This document shows positions 26,156 to 35,753 of a stretch of DNA of 64,000 bases, piece after piece (position 1 is the first letter of the stretch; each line of letters opens with the position of its first letter). This stretch comes from Parasphingopyxis algicola (lineage in GTDB: Bacteria; Pseudomonadota; Alphaproteobacteria; Sphingomonadales; Sphingomonadaceae). The stretch covers positions 2,492,501 to 2,556,500 of the forward strand of contig NZ_CP051131.1 in assembly GCF_013378075.1 (NCBI RefSeq). The letters run 5' to 3'. Both the position numbers and the translations under genes were made by a program. Under the pieces are notes generated by a model that ran no database searches, had not been told where the DNA came from, and saw nothing but the letters and a program-made list of their open reading frames with translations.

Positions 26156-26530
26156 ATGACGACACGATTGATCATCATGGCCGGCGCGCTGGCGCTTGCG
26201 GGCTGTTCGGCCTCGGAAACCGTCGAGGATATCGCGGCCGAAGCGCGCGCCGAGCAGGAACGGCTGACGGAAGAAGCCCGGACCCGGATCGACGAAGCCT
26301 CGGCCGAAGCCCGGTCGCGGATCGAGGAAGGCGCGGCGGCGACCGACATGCTGGGCGGCGAACTGGATCGGCGGGCCGACGAGGCCGCGGGCCGGCTCGG
26401 CGAGCGGCTCGACCAGCTCGGCGCCGAAGCCGATCGGCGGGCCGCCGAAATCGGCGACACGGCCGATCGCAATGCGCGCGAAACGCAGCAGCGCGCCGAA
26501 GAACTCGAACAGCCGACCAACGGAAACTAG
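26156..26530 (+). CDS. Small coiled-coil lipoprotein
   Basis: A 124-residue protein with a lipoprotein signal (MTTRLIIMAGALALAGC; lipobox ALAGC). The mature part is almost entirely Ala/Glu/Arg-rich heptad sequence, expected to form a long amphipathic helix or coiled coil, comparable in style to Lpp-like envelope lipoproteins. A strong ribosome site AAGGAGGG precedes the start. It sits between sucC and etfB on the same strand. Function unknown; the composition limits homology inference. Confidence 0.75.
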   Translation: MTTRLIIMAGALALAGCSASETVEDIAAEARAEQERLTEEARTRIDEASAEARSRIEEGAAATDMLGGELDRRADEAAGRLGERLDQLGAEADRRAAEIGDTADRNARETQQRAEELEQPTNGN

Positions 26531-26572
26531 AAGGACGCTGGCATACCAGCGGGAAAGCAAGGAAGCAGTAAG

Positions 26573-27319
26573 ATGAAAATACTCGTGCCCGTGAAGCGGG
26601 TGATCGATTACAACGTCAAGCCGCGGGTCAAGGCCGACGGTTCGGGCGTCGATCTCGCCAATGTCAAAATGTCGATGAATCCGTTCGACGAAATCGCGGT
26701 GGAAGAGGCGATCCGCCTCAAGGAAGCCGGCAAGGCGGAGGAAATCGTCGCCGTGTCGATCGGCCCGGCCAAGGCGCAGGAAACGCTGCGCACCGCGCTC
26801 GCCATGGGCGCCGACCGCGCGATCCTGATCGAAACCGATGACGAAGTCGAGCCGCTGGCCGTGGCCAAGCTCCTGAAGGCGGTTGCCGACGAAGAGCAGC
26901 CGGGTCTCGTGATCCTCGGCAAGCAGGCGATCGACGATGACAGCAACCAGACCGGCCAGATGCTCGCCGCGCTGCTCGGCTGGGGCCAGGGCACCTTTGC
27001 GAACACGGTCGAGGTCGGCGACGGCTCGGTAGACGTGAAGCGCGAAATCGACGGCGGTCTCCAGACCGTGAAGCTCAATCTTCCGGCGATCATCACCACC
27101 GATCTCCGCCTGAACGAGCCGCGCTATGCCTCGCTGCCCAATATCATGAAGGCGAAGTCCAAGCCGCTCGATACGAAGAGCCCGGCCGATTACGGCGTCG
27201 ATACCGCGCCGCGCCTCGCCACCAGCAACGTCTCCGAACCGCCGAAGCGCGAAGCCGGTGAGATCCTCGAGGATGTGGACGCGCTGGTCACGAAACTCAA
27301 AGAAATGGGAGTCGCCTGA
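26573..27319 (+). CDS. etfB: Electron transfer flavoprotein, beta subunit
   Basis: A 248-residue ETF beta subunit (FixA family). It starts [27 protein letters not shown], contains the signature [28 protein letters not shown] and the AMP-site region [21 protein letters not shown]. With EtfA it shuttles electrons from acyl-CoA and other dehydrogenases to the respiratory chain. The stop overlaps the etfA start (TGATG). Confidence 0.97.
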   Translation: MKILVPVKRVIDYNVKPRVKADGSGVDLANVKMSMNPFDEIAVEEAIRLKEAGKAEEIVAVSIGPAKAQETLRTALAMGADRAILIETDDEVEPLAVAKLLKAVADEEQPGLVILGKQAIDDDSNQTGQMLAALLGWGQGTFANTVEVGDGSVDVKREIDGGLQTVKLNLPAIITTDLRLNEPRYASLPNIMKAKSKPLDTKSPADYGVDTAPRLATSNVSEPPKREAGEILEDVDALVTKLKEMGVA

Positions 27320-28248
27320 TGAAGACGCTCGTCTGGGTCGAACACGACAATAGCGAAATGAAGGATGCGACGCTCGCCGCGGTGACGGCGGCGTCCAAGC
27401 TCGGCGAAGTCCATGCCGTGGTGGCCGGGTCCGGCTGCCAGGCCGTGGCCGATCAGGCGGCGCAGGTCGCCGGCATCGGCAAGGTGCATCTCGCCGACGA
27501 TGCCGCGTATGAGCATGCGCTGGCCGAGAATGTCGCGCCGCTGATCGCCGATCTGATGGGGCATCACGATGCCTTCGTCGCCCCCGCCACGACGACGGGC
27601 AAGAATATCGCCCCGCGCGTCGCCGCGCTTCTGGACGTCATGCAGGTCTCCGACATCCTCTCGATCGAAGGCGACAAGAGTTTCACGCGGCCGATCTATG
27701 CCGGCAACGCGATCGCCACCGTGACGAGCTCGGACGAAAAGCTCGTGATCACGGTGCGCGGCACGGCCTTCGACAAGGCGGCGACCGAAGGCGGTTCGGG
27801 CGAGATCGAAGCCGTGAGCGGCGCCGGCGATGCGGGGCTCTCCACCTTCGTCAGCGAAGAGATTGCCGAAAGCGACCGGCCCGAACTCACCAGCGCCAAG
27901 ATCATCGTCTCGGGCGGCCGTGCGCTCGGCTCGTCGGAGAAATTCGAGGAGGTCATCACCCCGCTCGCCGACAAGCTCGGCGCGGGCATCGGCGCCAGCC
28001 GCGCCGCGGTCGATGCGGGCTATGTGCCGAACGATTACCAGGTCGGCCAGACCGGCAAGATCGTCGCGCCCGAGCTCTACATCGCGATCGGCATCTCCGG
28101 CGCGATCCAGCATCTGGCGGGCATGAAGGATTCGAAAACGATCGTCGCGATCAACAAGGACGAAGACGCGCCGATCTTCCAGGTCGCCGATTACGGCATC
28201 GTGGCGGATTTGTTCAACGCGGTTCCGGAGCTGACGGAGAAGCTCTAA
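27319..28248 (+). CDS. etfA: Electron transfer flavoprotein, alpha subunit
   Basis: A 309-residue ETF alpha subunit that binds the FAD cofactor. The C-terminal FAD domain is clear: [49 protein letters not shown] and [20 protein letters not shown]. It is translationally coupled to etfB. A strong hairpin begins 2 bases after the stop and is probably the transcript end. Confidence 0.97.
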   Translation: MKTLVWVEHDNSEMKDATLAAVTAASKLGEVHAVVAGSGCQAVADQAAQVAGIGKVHLADDAAYEHALAENVAPLIADLMGHHDAFVAPATTTGKNIAPRVAALLDVMQVSDILSIEGDKSFTRPIYAGNAIATVTSSDEKLVITVRGTAFDKAATEGGSGEIEAVSGAGDAGLSTFVSEEIAESDRPELTSAKIIVSGGRALGSSEKFEEVITPLADKLGAGIGASRAAVDAGYVPNDYQVGQTGKIVAPELYIAIGISGAIQHLAGMKDSKTIVAINKDEDAPIFQVADYGIVADLFNAVPELTEKL

Positions 28249-28249
28249 G

Positions 28250-28276
28250 AGCCTTCTCCCTTGATGGGAGAAGGCT
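28250..28276 (+). terminator. Strong hairpin immediately after etfA
   Basis: AGCCTTCTCCC, a five-base loop, GGGAGAAGGCT: an 11-bp perfect stem right after the etfA stop. No clear T-run follows, so it may act as a processing or stabilising hairpin rather than an intrinsic terminator. Confidence 0.5.
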
Positions 28277-28315
28277 ATGAAGCCTTATAAGCGGAGCGAA
28301 TTAGGCGAAGTTGGT

Positions 28316-28450
28316 TGAGGGTGAGCGGAACTGCGTTCCGCGCGCTTTCTTTGAAAGCGCACCCCTCACCCTGACCCTCTCCCACAAGGGGAGAGGGAGT
28401 TGAGAAACGCCAGATCAGTAATCGCCGTCACCCCGGACACGATCCGGGGT
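28316..28450. repeat. Cluster of consecutive palindromes in the etfA-SDR gap
   Basis: Four adjacent hairpins follow one another: GCGGAACTGCGTTCCGC, GCGCTTTCTTTGAAAGCGC, CCCTCTCCCACAAGGGGAGAGGG and CCCCGGACACGATCCGGGG. The first two lie inside a GAGGGTGAG / CTCACCCT pair. This is a REP-like composite with no coding sense. Confidence 0.75.
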
Positions 28451-28524
28451 ACAAGTCGATGGGCGATATTGTTTCTGACTCTTGATTCCGAATTAGGCTC
28501 CGGTTTGCGCCGGGGCTTTGGGGC

Positions 28525-29502
28525 TCAGGCCTCCGCCAGCAACTCCTGGCTAATCTCCCAAAGCTTCTCCGCATTGTCGTCGTCGCACGCATGCGCGTCG
28601 ACGCCGCGGTAGCGGGCCAGCGGATTGTCGGGTTCGGTCGGTGCGGCGATGTCGCAATCCTCGCAATAGACGCCGGGCTTGCCGTCGAGCTTGGCTGATG
28701 TCGCGGCCCAGAGCGTCGTCGAACAGCCCTGGGCCGGGGTCTTGAAGCCCTGTTTTGCGAGTTCGGAGGGTTCGCCGTCTTCGTCGAGCCAGCCCATGGC
28801 GATCTGTTCCTCGACCGGCAGGTGCCGCTGGAGGGGCGTGAAGATGCCGCCGGGATGAACGGCGAACGCGAGGCCGCCCTTGTTGCGCATCCGCCGGTTC
28901 AGCGCATTGGCGAACAGCGCGTTGGCGGTCTTGGCCTGTCCATAGGCTTCCCATTTGTCATAGTCGCCGCGTTCAAATTGCAGATCGTCCCAGCGGATAT
29001 CGCTGACCTTGTGCGCGGTCGAGGAGAGCGCGACGACGCGGGCGCCCGGCGTCTTTTCGAGCAGTGGCATCAGGCCGAGCGTCAGCGCGAAATGGCCCAT
29101 ATGGTTGGTGCCGAACTGCGATTCCCAGCCGGGGCCCACGCGCGCTTCGGGGCAGGCCATGATCCCGGCATTGTTGATCAGGAGGTCGAGCCGGTCGAGC
29201 GCGCCGGTCATCTCGTCGGCGAACCGCCGCACCGATCCGATATCGCCCAGGTCCATGTCGCCGACCCGGACCGCGCCGTCGATCTCGGCCAGATTGGTCT
29301 CCGCCTTTTCCCGGCTGCGCGCGGGTACGATCACATCGACCCCGGCACCGACCAGCGCGCGGACGGTTTCGAGCCCGATCCCGCTATAGCCGCCGGTGAC
29401 GATCGCGGTCCTGCCGGCAAGATCGATGTCCTTGATGACGTCGGCGCCGTCCGTCTTGGCGGGAAAGCCGGAATCCGTGGGTACCTGGTCTGCGACTGCC
29501 AT
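28525..29502 (-). CDS. Short-chain dehydrogenase/reductase
   Basis: A 325-residue SDR of the WW-domain-oxidoreductase / retinol-dehydrogenase-like type. The NAD(P)-binding motif TGGYSGIGLETVRALV follows a 28-residue N-terminal extension. Further features are NNAGIMACPE and the catalytic YGQAK (Tyr-x-x-x-Lys). The C-terminal third contains three cysteines in YCEDCD and AHACDDD. The substrate is unknown. The gene stands alone on the minus strand, convergent with etfA and downstream of the carD terminator. Confidence 0.9.
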   Translation of the reverse strand: MAVADQVPTDSGFPAKTDGADVIKDIDLAGRTAIVTGGYSGIGLETVRALVGAGVDVIVPARSREKAETNLAEIDGAVRVGDMDLGDIGSVRRFADEMTGALDRLDLLINNAGIMACPEARVGPGWESQFGTNHMGHFALTLGLMPLLEKTPGARVVALSSTAHKVSDIRWDDLQFERGDYDKWEAYGQAKTANALFANALNRRMRNKGGLAFAVHPGGIFTPLQRHLPVEEQIAMGWLDEDGEPSELAKQGFKTPAQGCSTTLWAATSAKLDGKPGVYCEDCDIAAPTEPDNPLARYRGVDAHACDDDNAEKLWEISQELLAEA

Positions 29503-29555
29503 GCTCGTCTCTCCTTATGCGTTCCAGCTTTTCCGTTTCCCGACCCTAAACGAAG

Positions 29556-29589
29556 AAGCCCGGCCGAACCACAGGGGCTGGCCGGGCTT
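29556..29589 (-). terminator. Intrinsic terminator after carD
   Basis: AAGCCCGGCC / GGCCGGGCTT form a perfect 10-bp GC-rich stem with a 14-base loop, about 26 bases beyond the carD stop. On the minus strand the stem is followed by CTTCTTCGTTT; the plus strand has TTTTCCC. It can end carD transcripts and may insulate the SDR gene. Confidence 0.75.
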
Positions 29590-29615
29590 TTCCCACTCTC
29601 GCTGGCGCGAAACCG

Positions 29616-30161
29616 CTACTTGTTGGCTTCTTCCTCTTCCTTCTCGGCGTTCCAGATCGCGGCCGCCTTGTTGAGGATGACGAGGATCTTTTCGAGTGCC
29701 GCCGGTTCGTCGGTCTTTTCCATCGCCGCGAGTTCGCGGGCGAGGCGGCTCGAGGCCGCTTCGAAAATCTGGCGTTCCGAATAGCTCTGCTCGGGCTGGT
29801 CGTCGGCGCGGAACAGGTCGCGCGTCACTTCGGCGATCGAGATCAGGTCGCCCGAATTGATCTTGGCTTCATATTCCTGCGCGCGGCGCGACCACATGGT
29901 GCGCTTGACCTTGGGCTTGCCCTCGAGCGTCTTCAACGCGTCCTTGAGCGTCTTGTCCGAGGAAAGCTTGCGCATCCCGACGCCTTCGGCCTTGTTCGTC
30001 GGCACGCGGAGCGTCATCTTTTCCTTCTCGAACCGCAGCACGTAGAGTTCGAGCTGCATGCCCGCAATCTCTTCATTCTGCAGCTCGATCACCCGGCCTA
30101 CCCCGTGCTTGGGGTAAACGACATAATCTCCGACTTCGAAGTCCAGCGCCTTGCTCGCCAT
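29616..30161 (-). CDS. carD: CarD-family RNA polymerase-binding transcription regulator
   Basis: A 181-residue CarD/CdnL-type protein. The N-terminal Tudor-like RNA-polymerase-interacting domain reads FEVGDYVVYPKHGVGRVIELQNEEI, with ELYVLRFEKEKMTLRVPTNKA. The helical C-terminal DNA-binding domain includes KVKRTMWSRRAQEYEAKINSGDL and AEVTRDLFRADDQPEQSYSER. These proteins stabilise open promoter complexes at rRNA and housekeeping promoters. It is adjacent to amphi-Trp, ferredoxin and S4-protein genes. About 240 bp of apparently non-coding DNA upstream probably holds its promoter. Confidence 0.95.
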   Translation of the reverse strand: MASKALDFEVGDYVVYPKHGVGRVIELQNEEIAGMQLELYVLRFEKEKMTLRVPTNKAEGVGMRKLSSDKTLKDALKTLEGKPKVKRTMWSRRAQEYEAKINSGDLISIAEVTRDLFRADDQPEQSYSERQIFEAASSRLARELAAMEKTDEPAALEKILVILNKAAAIWNAEKEEEEANK

Positions 30162-30402
30162 ATATGTACGACCTTTCTAGACGGTTGGCCGAGCGAATCG
30201 TGCAGAAGCCCATTGCGGGGCCATGCCTGCACATTTCATTTCTCCAGCCTTTTCCGTGCGTTAGCCTATTTGCGGAATAAAATTATTCCCACATCAAGAC
30301 ACTATGTAACACATTCGTAAGAAAAATTCCAGTGCTGCACTGCGGCATCGGCCAGCGAAGCCCCGAAGGCCGGGCGTTTCGGCGGACCGGGGAGGGTCAG
30401 TT

Positions 30403-30624
30403 TCAGGCGTCGATCGTCCAGCGGAACTGGAATTCCAGCTCCTCGATTCCGTCGCCGCGCTCATGCTCGATCGAGAAGATCGCATGGGCGGGCACCCGGA
30501 TGCGTTCATTGTCGAGCTGGATCTCGAAGGCGCGGCCGTCCTTCATGCAGGCGACGAGCCGCTCGAGCTTCTCGATATGCTGGTCGTCGGAATAGCTTTT
30601 GGTGACGTCGCGATCGGTGGCCAT
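30403..30624 (-). CDS. Amphi-Trp domain protein
   Basis: A 73-residue protein with the small amphi-Trp type fold: an N-terminal helix with HIEKLERLVACMKDGRAFEIQL, then strands ending ELEFQFRW. These are short proteins of unknown role that often sit alone. The start MATDRDV is chosen because CGGAGAA precedes it; an earlier in-frame start lacks this. It lies between fdxA and carD on the same strand. Confidence 0.7.
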   Translation of the reverse strand: MATDRDVTKSYSDDQHIEKLERLVACMKDGRAFEIQLDNERIRVPAHAIFSIEHERGDGIEELEFQFRWTIDA

Positions 30625-30700
30625 TATATTCTCCGGGCTGGCTGGCCCGGCGAGCATGGCCGATCGCCGTTACACCATCATGTCGGAGACGCGTTTTCGC

Positions 30701-31039
30701 TCAGTCGCCTTCGCCGGGCTCGGGCGAGAAATATTTGTCATATTTCCCTTCTTCGCCCTTATGCTCGTCGGCGTCGGCCGGCGCATCGCGGCTTTGCGTG
30801 ATGTTCGGCCATTCGTCGGCGAACTTGGCGTTGAGCTCGAGCCATTTTTCCTGGCCCGGTTCGGTATCGGGCAGGATCGCCTCGGCCGGGCATTCGGGTT
30901 CGCACACGCCGCAATCGATGCACTCGGCCGGATGGATGACGAGCATGTTGTCGCCTTCGTAGAAACAGTCCACCGGACACACTTCGACGCAATCCATATA
31001 TTTGCATTTGATGCAGGCATCGGTGACGACATAGGTCAT
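30701..31039 (-). CDS. fdxA: Seven-iron ferredoxin FdxA
   Basis: A 112-residue ferredoxin of the 3Fe-4S/4Fe-4S (7Fe) type. Cluster ligands are visible in [17 protein letters not shown] and [12 protein letters not shown]. The C-terminal extension has the family segment [17 protein letters not shown]. The start [12 protein letters not shown] fits the family exactly and follows GGAGAG. It is an electron carrier; the conserved neighbourhood with carD and the S4 protein is common in alphaproteobacteria. Confidence 0.96.
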   Translation of the reverse strand: MTYVVTDACIKCKYMDCVEVCPVDCFYEGDNMLVIHPAECIDCGVCEPECPAEAILPDTEPGQEKWLELNAKFADEWPNITQSRDAPADADEHKGEEGKYDKYFSPEPGEGD

Positions 31040-31097
31040 TGGCGCGGCTCTCCTCGCTGGTGCGCTGGAATCTGCTAGCCACGAGATGACGCCCGCG

Positions 31098-31382
31098 TCA
31101 ACGCTTTCCGTCATCCATGCTTTCTATGGGCTGGTAAATCTCCGCTACCAGCTTGGCCGGGACCCGCCTTTGGGGCAGGCTCTCGATCCGGAGCACGCGC
31201 ACGCCGCCGGGTAGCGGGACGCTCAGAACGTCGCCGACGCGCACCACGGCATGGGCGCGGTCGATGCGCCGGCCCGCGCAGCGGATATGGCCCTTCTCGG
31301 CGATCTTCTGCGCGAGCGCGCGGGTGCGGGCGAGCCGGGAAAACCAGAGGAATCTGTCGATCCGCAAACCGTCTTCGGTCAT
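31098..31382 (-). CDS. S4-domain RNA-binding protein (Hsp15-like)
   Basis: A 94-residue protein with an S4 RNA-binding domain: [50 protein letters not shown]. Hsp15 relatives bind stalled 50S subunits carrying nascent chains. The start MTEDGL is chosen because homology begins immediately and the helicase gene ends 5 bp upstream. It probably forms an operon with the helicase and fdxA. Confidence 0.9.
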   Translation of the reverse strand: MTEDGLRIDRFLWFSRLARTRALAQKIAEKGHIRCAGRRIDRAHAVVRVGDVLSVPLPGGVRVLRIESLPQRRVPAKLVAEIYQPIESMDDGKR

Positions 31383-31387
31383 GCGTC

Positions 31388-33925
31388 TCAGCTCCGGCCG
31401 AGATCGAGTTCGGCGAGCTTGGCGAAGGCGTTGCCCGGCGCCGGTTTGCGGTTTCTGGCCTTGGGCGCACGCCGGCCGCGCCAGACCCATTGCGGGGCGC
31501 CGTCCGCATCGGCGGGCATTGCCGGCTGGAAGCCCAGCGCCTGCATGAGCCGGGCGAGCGCCGCATCGCTCAGGCCCAGCGAGGTGGCGAGCGCGGGGTC
31601 GGGTGCGAAGGGTTTCTTGCCGTCGCGCGCGTCATGGGCGGCGCGGGCCACCCGCTCGGCCATGTCGATCCGGAGCATCTGCCCCGCAAAGCCGCGAAAG
31701 CCGGCGGCGCGCCAGGCGGCGAGCGTTTGCCCCTTCGGTTCGGGCAGCAGCGTCGCGCCCGGCGGGGGCGTTTCGGGCATTGGCGTGTCGGCCGAAGCGG
31801 CCGCGAGCGCCAGCCGCCAGCGGATCGCCTCGGGCTTCAGCAGCTTGGGGTGGAAGATGTCGAGCGCGCCGATCGTCAGGCCCAGCCGGCCGATCCGGTG
31901 GCGCTGTTCCTTGTCGAGCGCGCCGAGCGGTCCGAGCGCCGTCTTGCGCGGCAGGATCCCGCCCGCCTCGACCAGCGGTGCGAGCAGGGCGCGGATCGCG
32001 GGCGCCGTCCCGGCCGCGCCGAGCGTCGTATCGATCTTGCGCAGCGGGCCGAGGATCCGGCGGAGCGTCCGCGCCAGCCAGCCCTGCAGCCGGGCTGCGA
32101 TCCGCGTCCGCTGGTCCTCGGTCAGCGCGGCGAGGTTCTTGTCGAGGACGATGGCGGGTTCGAGCAATGTCTTGCCAGCGACCAGCTGCGCGATCGCATC
32201 GCCGCGCCACGAGATGGAGACGGGAGCGCCGGCTTCGGTCACGAGCGCGAACGCCTCGTCGCCGTCGGCGACCAGCGCGGCCGTGCGTTCGGCCCATTCG
32301 CCGCCGAGCCGGCGTTCGGCCGCCGCGAGCAGCCGCTTGGTGTCGGCATGATTGGTCCCGGCATCGACGGTGAACCGGAAACCCGAGATCGTGCCGATCG
32401 GCTCGTCGTCGACCGTCACCACACCGTCGGCATCGACCTGGACGGGCAACGCCTCTTCGCCCTTCGCGCCGATATCGCGCATCAGCACCGTCGTCCGCCG
32501 GTCGACGAAACGCTGGGTAAGGCTGTCGTGCAGCGCATCGGACAGCCGTTGTTCGATCGCCTGGGTCCGCGCGGCGCCCTTGGCCGGATCGGCGAGCCAG
32601 TCGGCGCGGTGCGCGACATAGGCCCAGATGCGGATCGCCGCGAGCCGGCCGGCCAGGGTCTCGACATCGCCCGCAAGATTTTCGAGCGCGCCGACCTCCT
32701 GCGCGAATACCGGTGCCGGGATATGCCCATCGCCCTCGGAAAGATGCCGGAACAACCGGCCGACAAGCCGGGCATGGCCGTCGGCTCCCGTCTTGCGGAA
32801 ATCGGGCAGGCCGCAGGTGGCCCAGAGCCGCTCGACCATGGCCGGGCCGGTGGCGCGTTCGCGGACCCAGCCTTCGTCCGCGAGCGTCTTGAGGACGGCG
32901 AGATCGACCGCCTCGGGAGCGGCGCGCAACACATCCTCCTGCGGTTTCGCCTCGAGGTCGGCGATCAGCGTCTCGAGCGTATCGAACCGCGGATCGCCCT
33001 CGCGCCAGTAGAGCTGGCGCAGCCAGGGAAACTCGTGCGCCTCGATCCGTTCGACTTCCTCGTCGGTGAAGCGCGCATGATCTTCGCCCTCCAGCCCCAA
33101 GGTACCGAATGTACCGTCGCGCTGGTGGCGCCCGGCGCGCCCGGCGATCTGCGCCATCTCGTGGATGTGGAGCCGCCGTCTGCGCCGCCCGTCGAATTTG
33201 CGCAGCGAGGCGAAGGCGACATGGTGGACGTCCATGTTGAGGCCCATGCCGATCGCATCGGTCGCGACGAGATAGTCGACTTCGCCGGCCTGGAACATCG
33301 CGACCTGGGCGTTGCGGGTGCGCGGGGAGAGCGCGCCCATTACGACTGCCGCGCCGCCGCGCAGCCGGCGCAGCATCTCGGCGACCGCGTACACTTCCTC
33401 GGCGCTGAACGCGACGATGGCCGAACGCGGCGGCAGGCGGGAGAGCTTTTTGGGGCCCGAATAGGAGAGCGTCGAGAAACGCGGGCGCGAAATGATATCG
33501 GCGTCGGGCGTCAGCGCCGATAGCATCGGCCGCAAACTGTCCGACCCGAGGATCATCGTCTCCTCGCGCCCGCGCATTTGGAGCAGGCGATCGGTAAAGA
33601 CATGACCGCGCTCGGGATCGGCGGCGAGCTGCGCTTCGTCGATCGCGACAAAGGCCGTATCGCGGTCGCGCGGCATCGATTCCGCGGTGCAGAGCAGCCA
33701 GCGCGCCTTGTCCGGGAGAATCTTCTCCTCGCCCGTGATCAGCGCCACGCTCTCCGATCCCTTCGCGGCGACCACCCGATCGTAGACTTCGCGCGCGAGA
33801 AGGCGCAGCGGAAAGCCGATCATTCCGCTCGCATGGCCCATCATGCGTTCGACGGCGAGATGGGTCTTGCCGGTATTGGTCGGACCGAGCACGGCGGCGA
33901 GCGGCGCCCGGGCGAAATTGCTCAT
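31388..33925 (-). CDS. SUV3-like ATP-dependent RNA helicase
   Basis: An 845-residue superfamily 2 helicase similar to mitochondrial SUV3. Motif I is AVLGPTNTGKTH near the N-terminus; motif II is AIDEAQLAADPERGHVF; motif VI is MAQIAGRAGRHQRDGTFG. The SUV3-type C-terminal helical region follows, then a long alphaproteobacterial extension with GRRAPKARNRK near the end. It is likely involved in RNA surveillance or turnover. The start MSNFARAPL is chosen because motif I follows at once. It is divergent from the M23 peptidase gene. Confidence 0.92.
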   Translation of the reverse strand: MSNFARAPLAAVLGPTNTGKTHLAVERMMGHASGMIGFPLRLLAREVYDRVVAAKGSESVALITGEEKILPDKARWLLCTAESMPRDRDTAFVAIDEAQLAADPERGHVFTDRLLQMRGREETMILGSDSLRPMLSALTPDADIISRPRFSTLSYSGPKKLSRLPPRSAIVAFSAEEVYAVAEMLRRLRGGAAVVMGALSPRTRNAQVAMFQAGEVDYLVATDAIGMGLNMDVHHVAFASLRKFDGRRRRRLHIHEMAQIAGRAGRHQRDGTFGTLGLEGEDHARFTDEEVERIEAHEFPWLRQLYWREGDPRFDTLETLIADLEAKPQEDVLRAAPEAVDLAVLKTLADEGWVRERATGPAMVERLWATCGLPDFRKTGADGHARLVGRLFRHLSEGDGHIPAPVFAQEVGALENLAGDVETLAGRLAAIRIWAYVAHRADWLADPAKGAARTQAIEQRLSDALHDSLTQRFVDRRTTVLMRDIGAKGEEALPVQVDADGVVTVDDEPIGTISGFRFTVDAGTNHADTKRLLAAAERRLGGEWAERTAALVADGDEAFALVTEAGAPVSISWRGDAIAQLVAGKTLLEPAIVLDKNLAALTEDQRTRIAARLQGWLARTLRRILGPLRKIDTTLGAAGTAPAIRALLAPLVEAGGILPRKTALGPLGALDKEQRHRIGRLGLTIGALDIFHPKLLKPEAIRWRLALAAASADTPMPETPPPGATLLPEPKGQTLAAWRAAGFRGFAGQMLRIDMAERVARAAHDARDGKKPFAPDPALATSLGLSDAALARLMQALGFQPAMPADADGAPQWVWRGRRAPKARNRKPAPGNAFAKLAELDLGRS

Positions 33926-34138
33926 GCGGCCAACATCGGGGATGATGTCCACAGGCGCAAGGCGAGAAGCCCCGGAAAGACAGGATTTTCGGCCGGCACA
34001 GCCCGCTGCACGGCTCGCCGCACCGGAGATTCGGCCCGTCTCACCTTAATTTGACTTTAACGCTTTTTAACCACAACGGTCAGCACCGGAGATGCGCCCG
34101 ACGCGCCGGGTGAGATCAGTCCATAAGCGGGGTCGCTC

Positions 34139-35707
34139 TTGTATCAGCGCAACGAATTCGGAGGGGGGCAGGGAAGCGGCACAGCCGCGCTTTCCTTCGA
34201 TTCCGCCGTGCCGGCGCCGGCTCCCGGCGATACGCCCAAATTCGGCGAAGCGCTGCGCTCGAAAATACCGGTCAGCCGCTGGGCCGATCTCGATCTCGTC
34301 GTCGATCTCGGGGCGCAGGTGGGCAGCCGGACCTGGTGGCGCGGCGCGCTGACCTGCGCGGTCCTGTGCGGCTCTACCTTCCTGCTCGCGCCCAGCGTCG
34401 AGGCCATCCCGGCGATGGTCGAGCCGATGGAAGAGACGCAATGGGACGAAGCCCGCGCCCAGGCGATCACGCCGCTCGCTTTCGGCGGCGACACCGGCCG
34501 CCGGATGGCCGCGACCGATGCCGTCGAGCCGCTGGCGGGAACGCCCGAACGGCCGCGTATCGAATTGACCGCGACCCTGGGCCGCGGCGACGGATTCGAC
34601 CGGGTGCTGCAGCGCGCGGGCGTGGCACCCGACGAAGCCACCGAACTCGCGGCGATGATATCCGATGCCGTCCCGATGGACGATATCCGGCCCGGAACGA
34701 TCATGAACATCGTGCTCGGCCGCCGGCCCAACCGCACGGTACCGCGGCCGGTCGACGAAATTGCCTTCCGCGCCCGTTTCGATCTCAAGCTGGAAGTGGC
34801 CCGCGTCGACGGCGCGCTTCGGCTCAACCAGATCGCCATCGCGGTCGACGACACGCCGCTGCGCATTCGCGGCCGGGTCGGCTCGAGCCTCTACCGTTCG
34901 GCGCGCGCCGCCGGTGCGCCGCCCGCCGCCATCCAGGCCTATCTGCGTGCCATCGGAACGCGCATGTCGGTCAACCGCGACATCGGCGCGGACGCCACCT
35001 TCGACATGATCGTCGAACATCGCCGGGCCGAAACGGGAGAGACCGAAATCGGCCGGCTCGTCTATGCGGGCATCGAGCGCGGTGAGCGCGAAACCCAACT
35101 TTTGCGCTGGTCGGTCGGCGGGGACGATCAGTGGTTCGAAGCGTCGGGCGTCGGCCAGCAGACGGGCCAGATGCTGATGCCGGTCAATGGCCGGCTGACC
35201 TCGGGCTTCGGCTATCGCCGCCATCCGATCCTCGGCTATCGGCGCATGCATACCGGGCTCGACATCGCGGCCGGCCGCGGCACGCCGATCCGCGCCGCGG
35301 CATCGGGGACGGTGAACTTCTCCGGCCGCAATCGCGGCTATGGCAATTATGTCCGGATCAGCCATGGCAGCGGCATCCAGACCGCCTATGCGCATATGAG
35401 CCGGATCGTCGCGTCGAACGGATCGCGGGTCAGCCAGGGCCAGATTATCGGCTATGTCGGCTCGACCGGCATGTCGACCGGGCCGCATCTTCATTATGAG
35501 CTGATCCGCAACGGCCGCAAGGTCGATCCGCGCTCGGTCAGCTTCACCCGGCAGGCCCGCCTGACCGGCCGCGAATTGCAGCGCTTCCGCACGACGCTCG
35601 CCAATCTGCTCGAGGTCGAACCGGGCGCCGCGCTCGCCCGCCGCGAGGAGCGGGAAGAGGCGGAAGTCGCGAGCAATAACCGGCGGATCGAACGCGCGCG
35701 CAGTTAG
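34139..35707 (+). CDS. M23-family peptidoglycan endopeptidase (LytM-type)
   Basis: A 522-residue envelope protein that cleaves peptidoglycan cross-links. A single hydrophobic anchor lies near residues 68-85 (WWRGALTCAVLCGSTFLL). The C-terminal M23 domain has the zinc ligands in MHTGLDIAAG (HxxxD) and HLHYE (HxH), within GSTGMSTGPHLHYELIRNGRKVDP. The best start is a TTG codon, preceded by GCGGGG; the sequence after it (YQRNEFGGGQGSG) matches what I recall of sphingomonad homologues. It is a single gene, divergent from the helicase. Confidence 0.93.
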   Translation: MYQRNEFGGGQGSGTAALSFDSAVPAPAPGDTPKFGEALRSKIPVSRWADLDLVVDLGAQVGSRTWWRGALTCAVLCGSTFLLAPSVEAIPAMVEPMEETQWDEARAQAITPLAFGGDTGRRMAATDAVEPLAGTPERPRIELTATLGRGDGFDRVLQRAGVAPDEATELAAMISDAVPMDDIRPGTIMNIVLGRRPNRTVPRPVDEIAFRARFDLKLEVARVDGALRLNQIAIAVDDTPLRIRGRVGSSLYRSARAAGAPPAAIQAYLRAIGTRMSVNRDIGADATFDMIVEHRRAETGETEIGRLVYAGIERGERETQLLRWSVGGDDQWFEASGVGQQTGQMLMPVNGRLTSGFGYRRHPILGYRRMHTGLDIAAGRGTPIRAAASGTVNFSGRNRGYGNYVRISHGSGIQTAYAHMSRIVASNGSRVSQGQIIGYVGSTGMSTGPHLHYELIRNGRKVDPRSVSFTRQARLTGRELQRFRTTLANLLEVEPGAALARREEREEAEVASNNRRIERARS

Positions 35708-35753
35708 GCTCCTCTACCCGGAAGCTTGAGAGTTATTCGGGGTTTGAGTTTTC

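Noticed and set aside
24767-26560. A 597-codon open frame antisense to sucC and the lipoprotein gene
   Set aside because: It spans two real genes and their spacer, with no domain.
30162-30402. Possible gene or riboswitch in the 240-bp spacer upstream of carD
   Set aside because: No frame with coding character or recognisable aptamer; it most likely holds the carD promoter.
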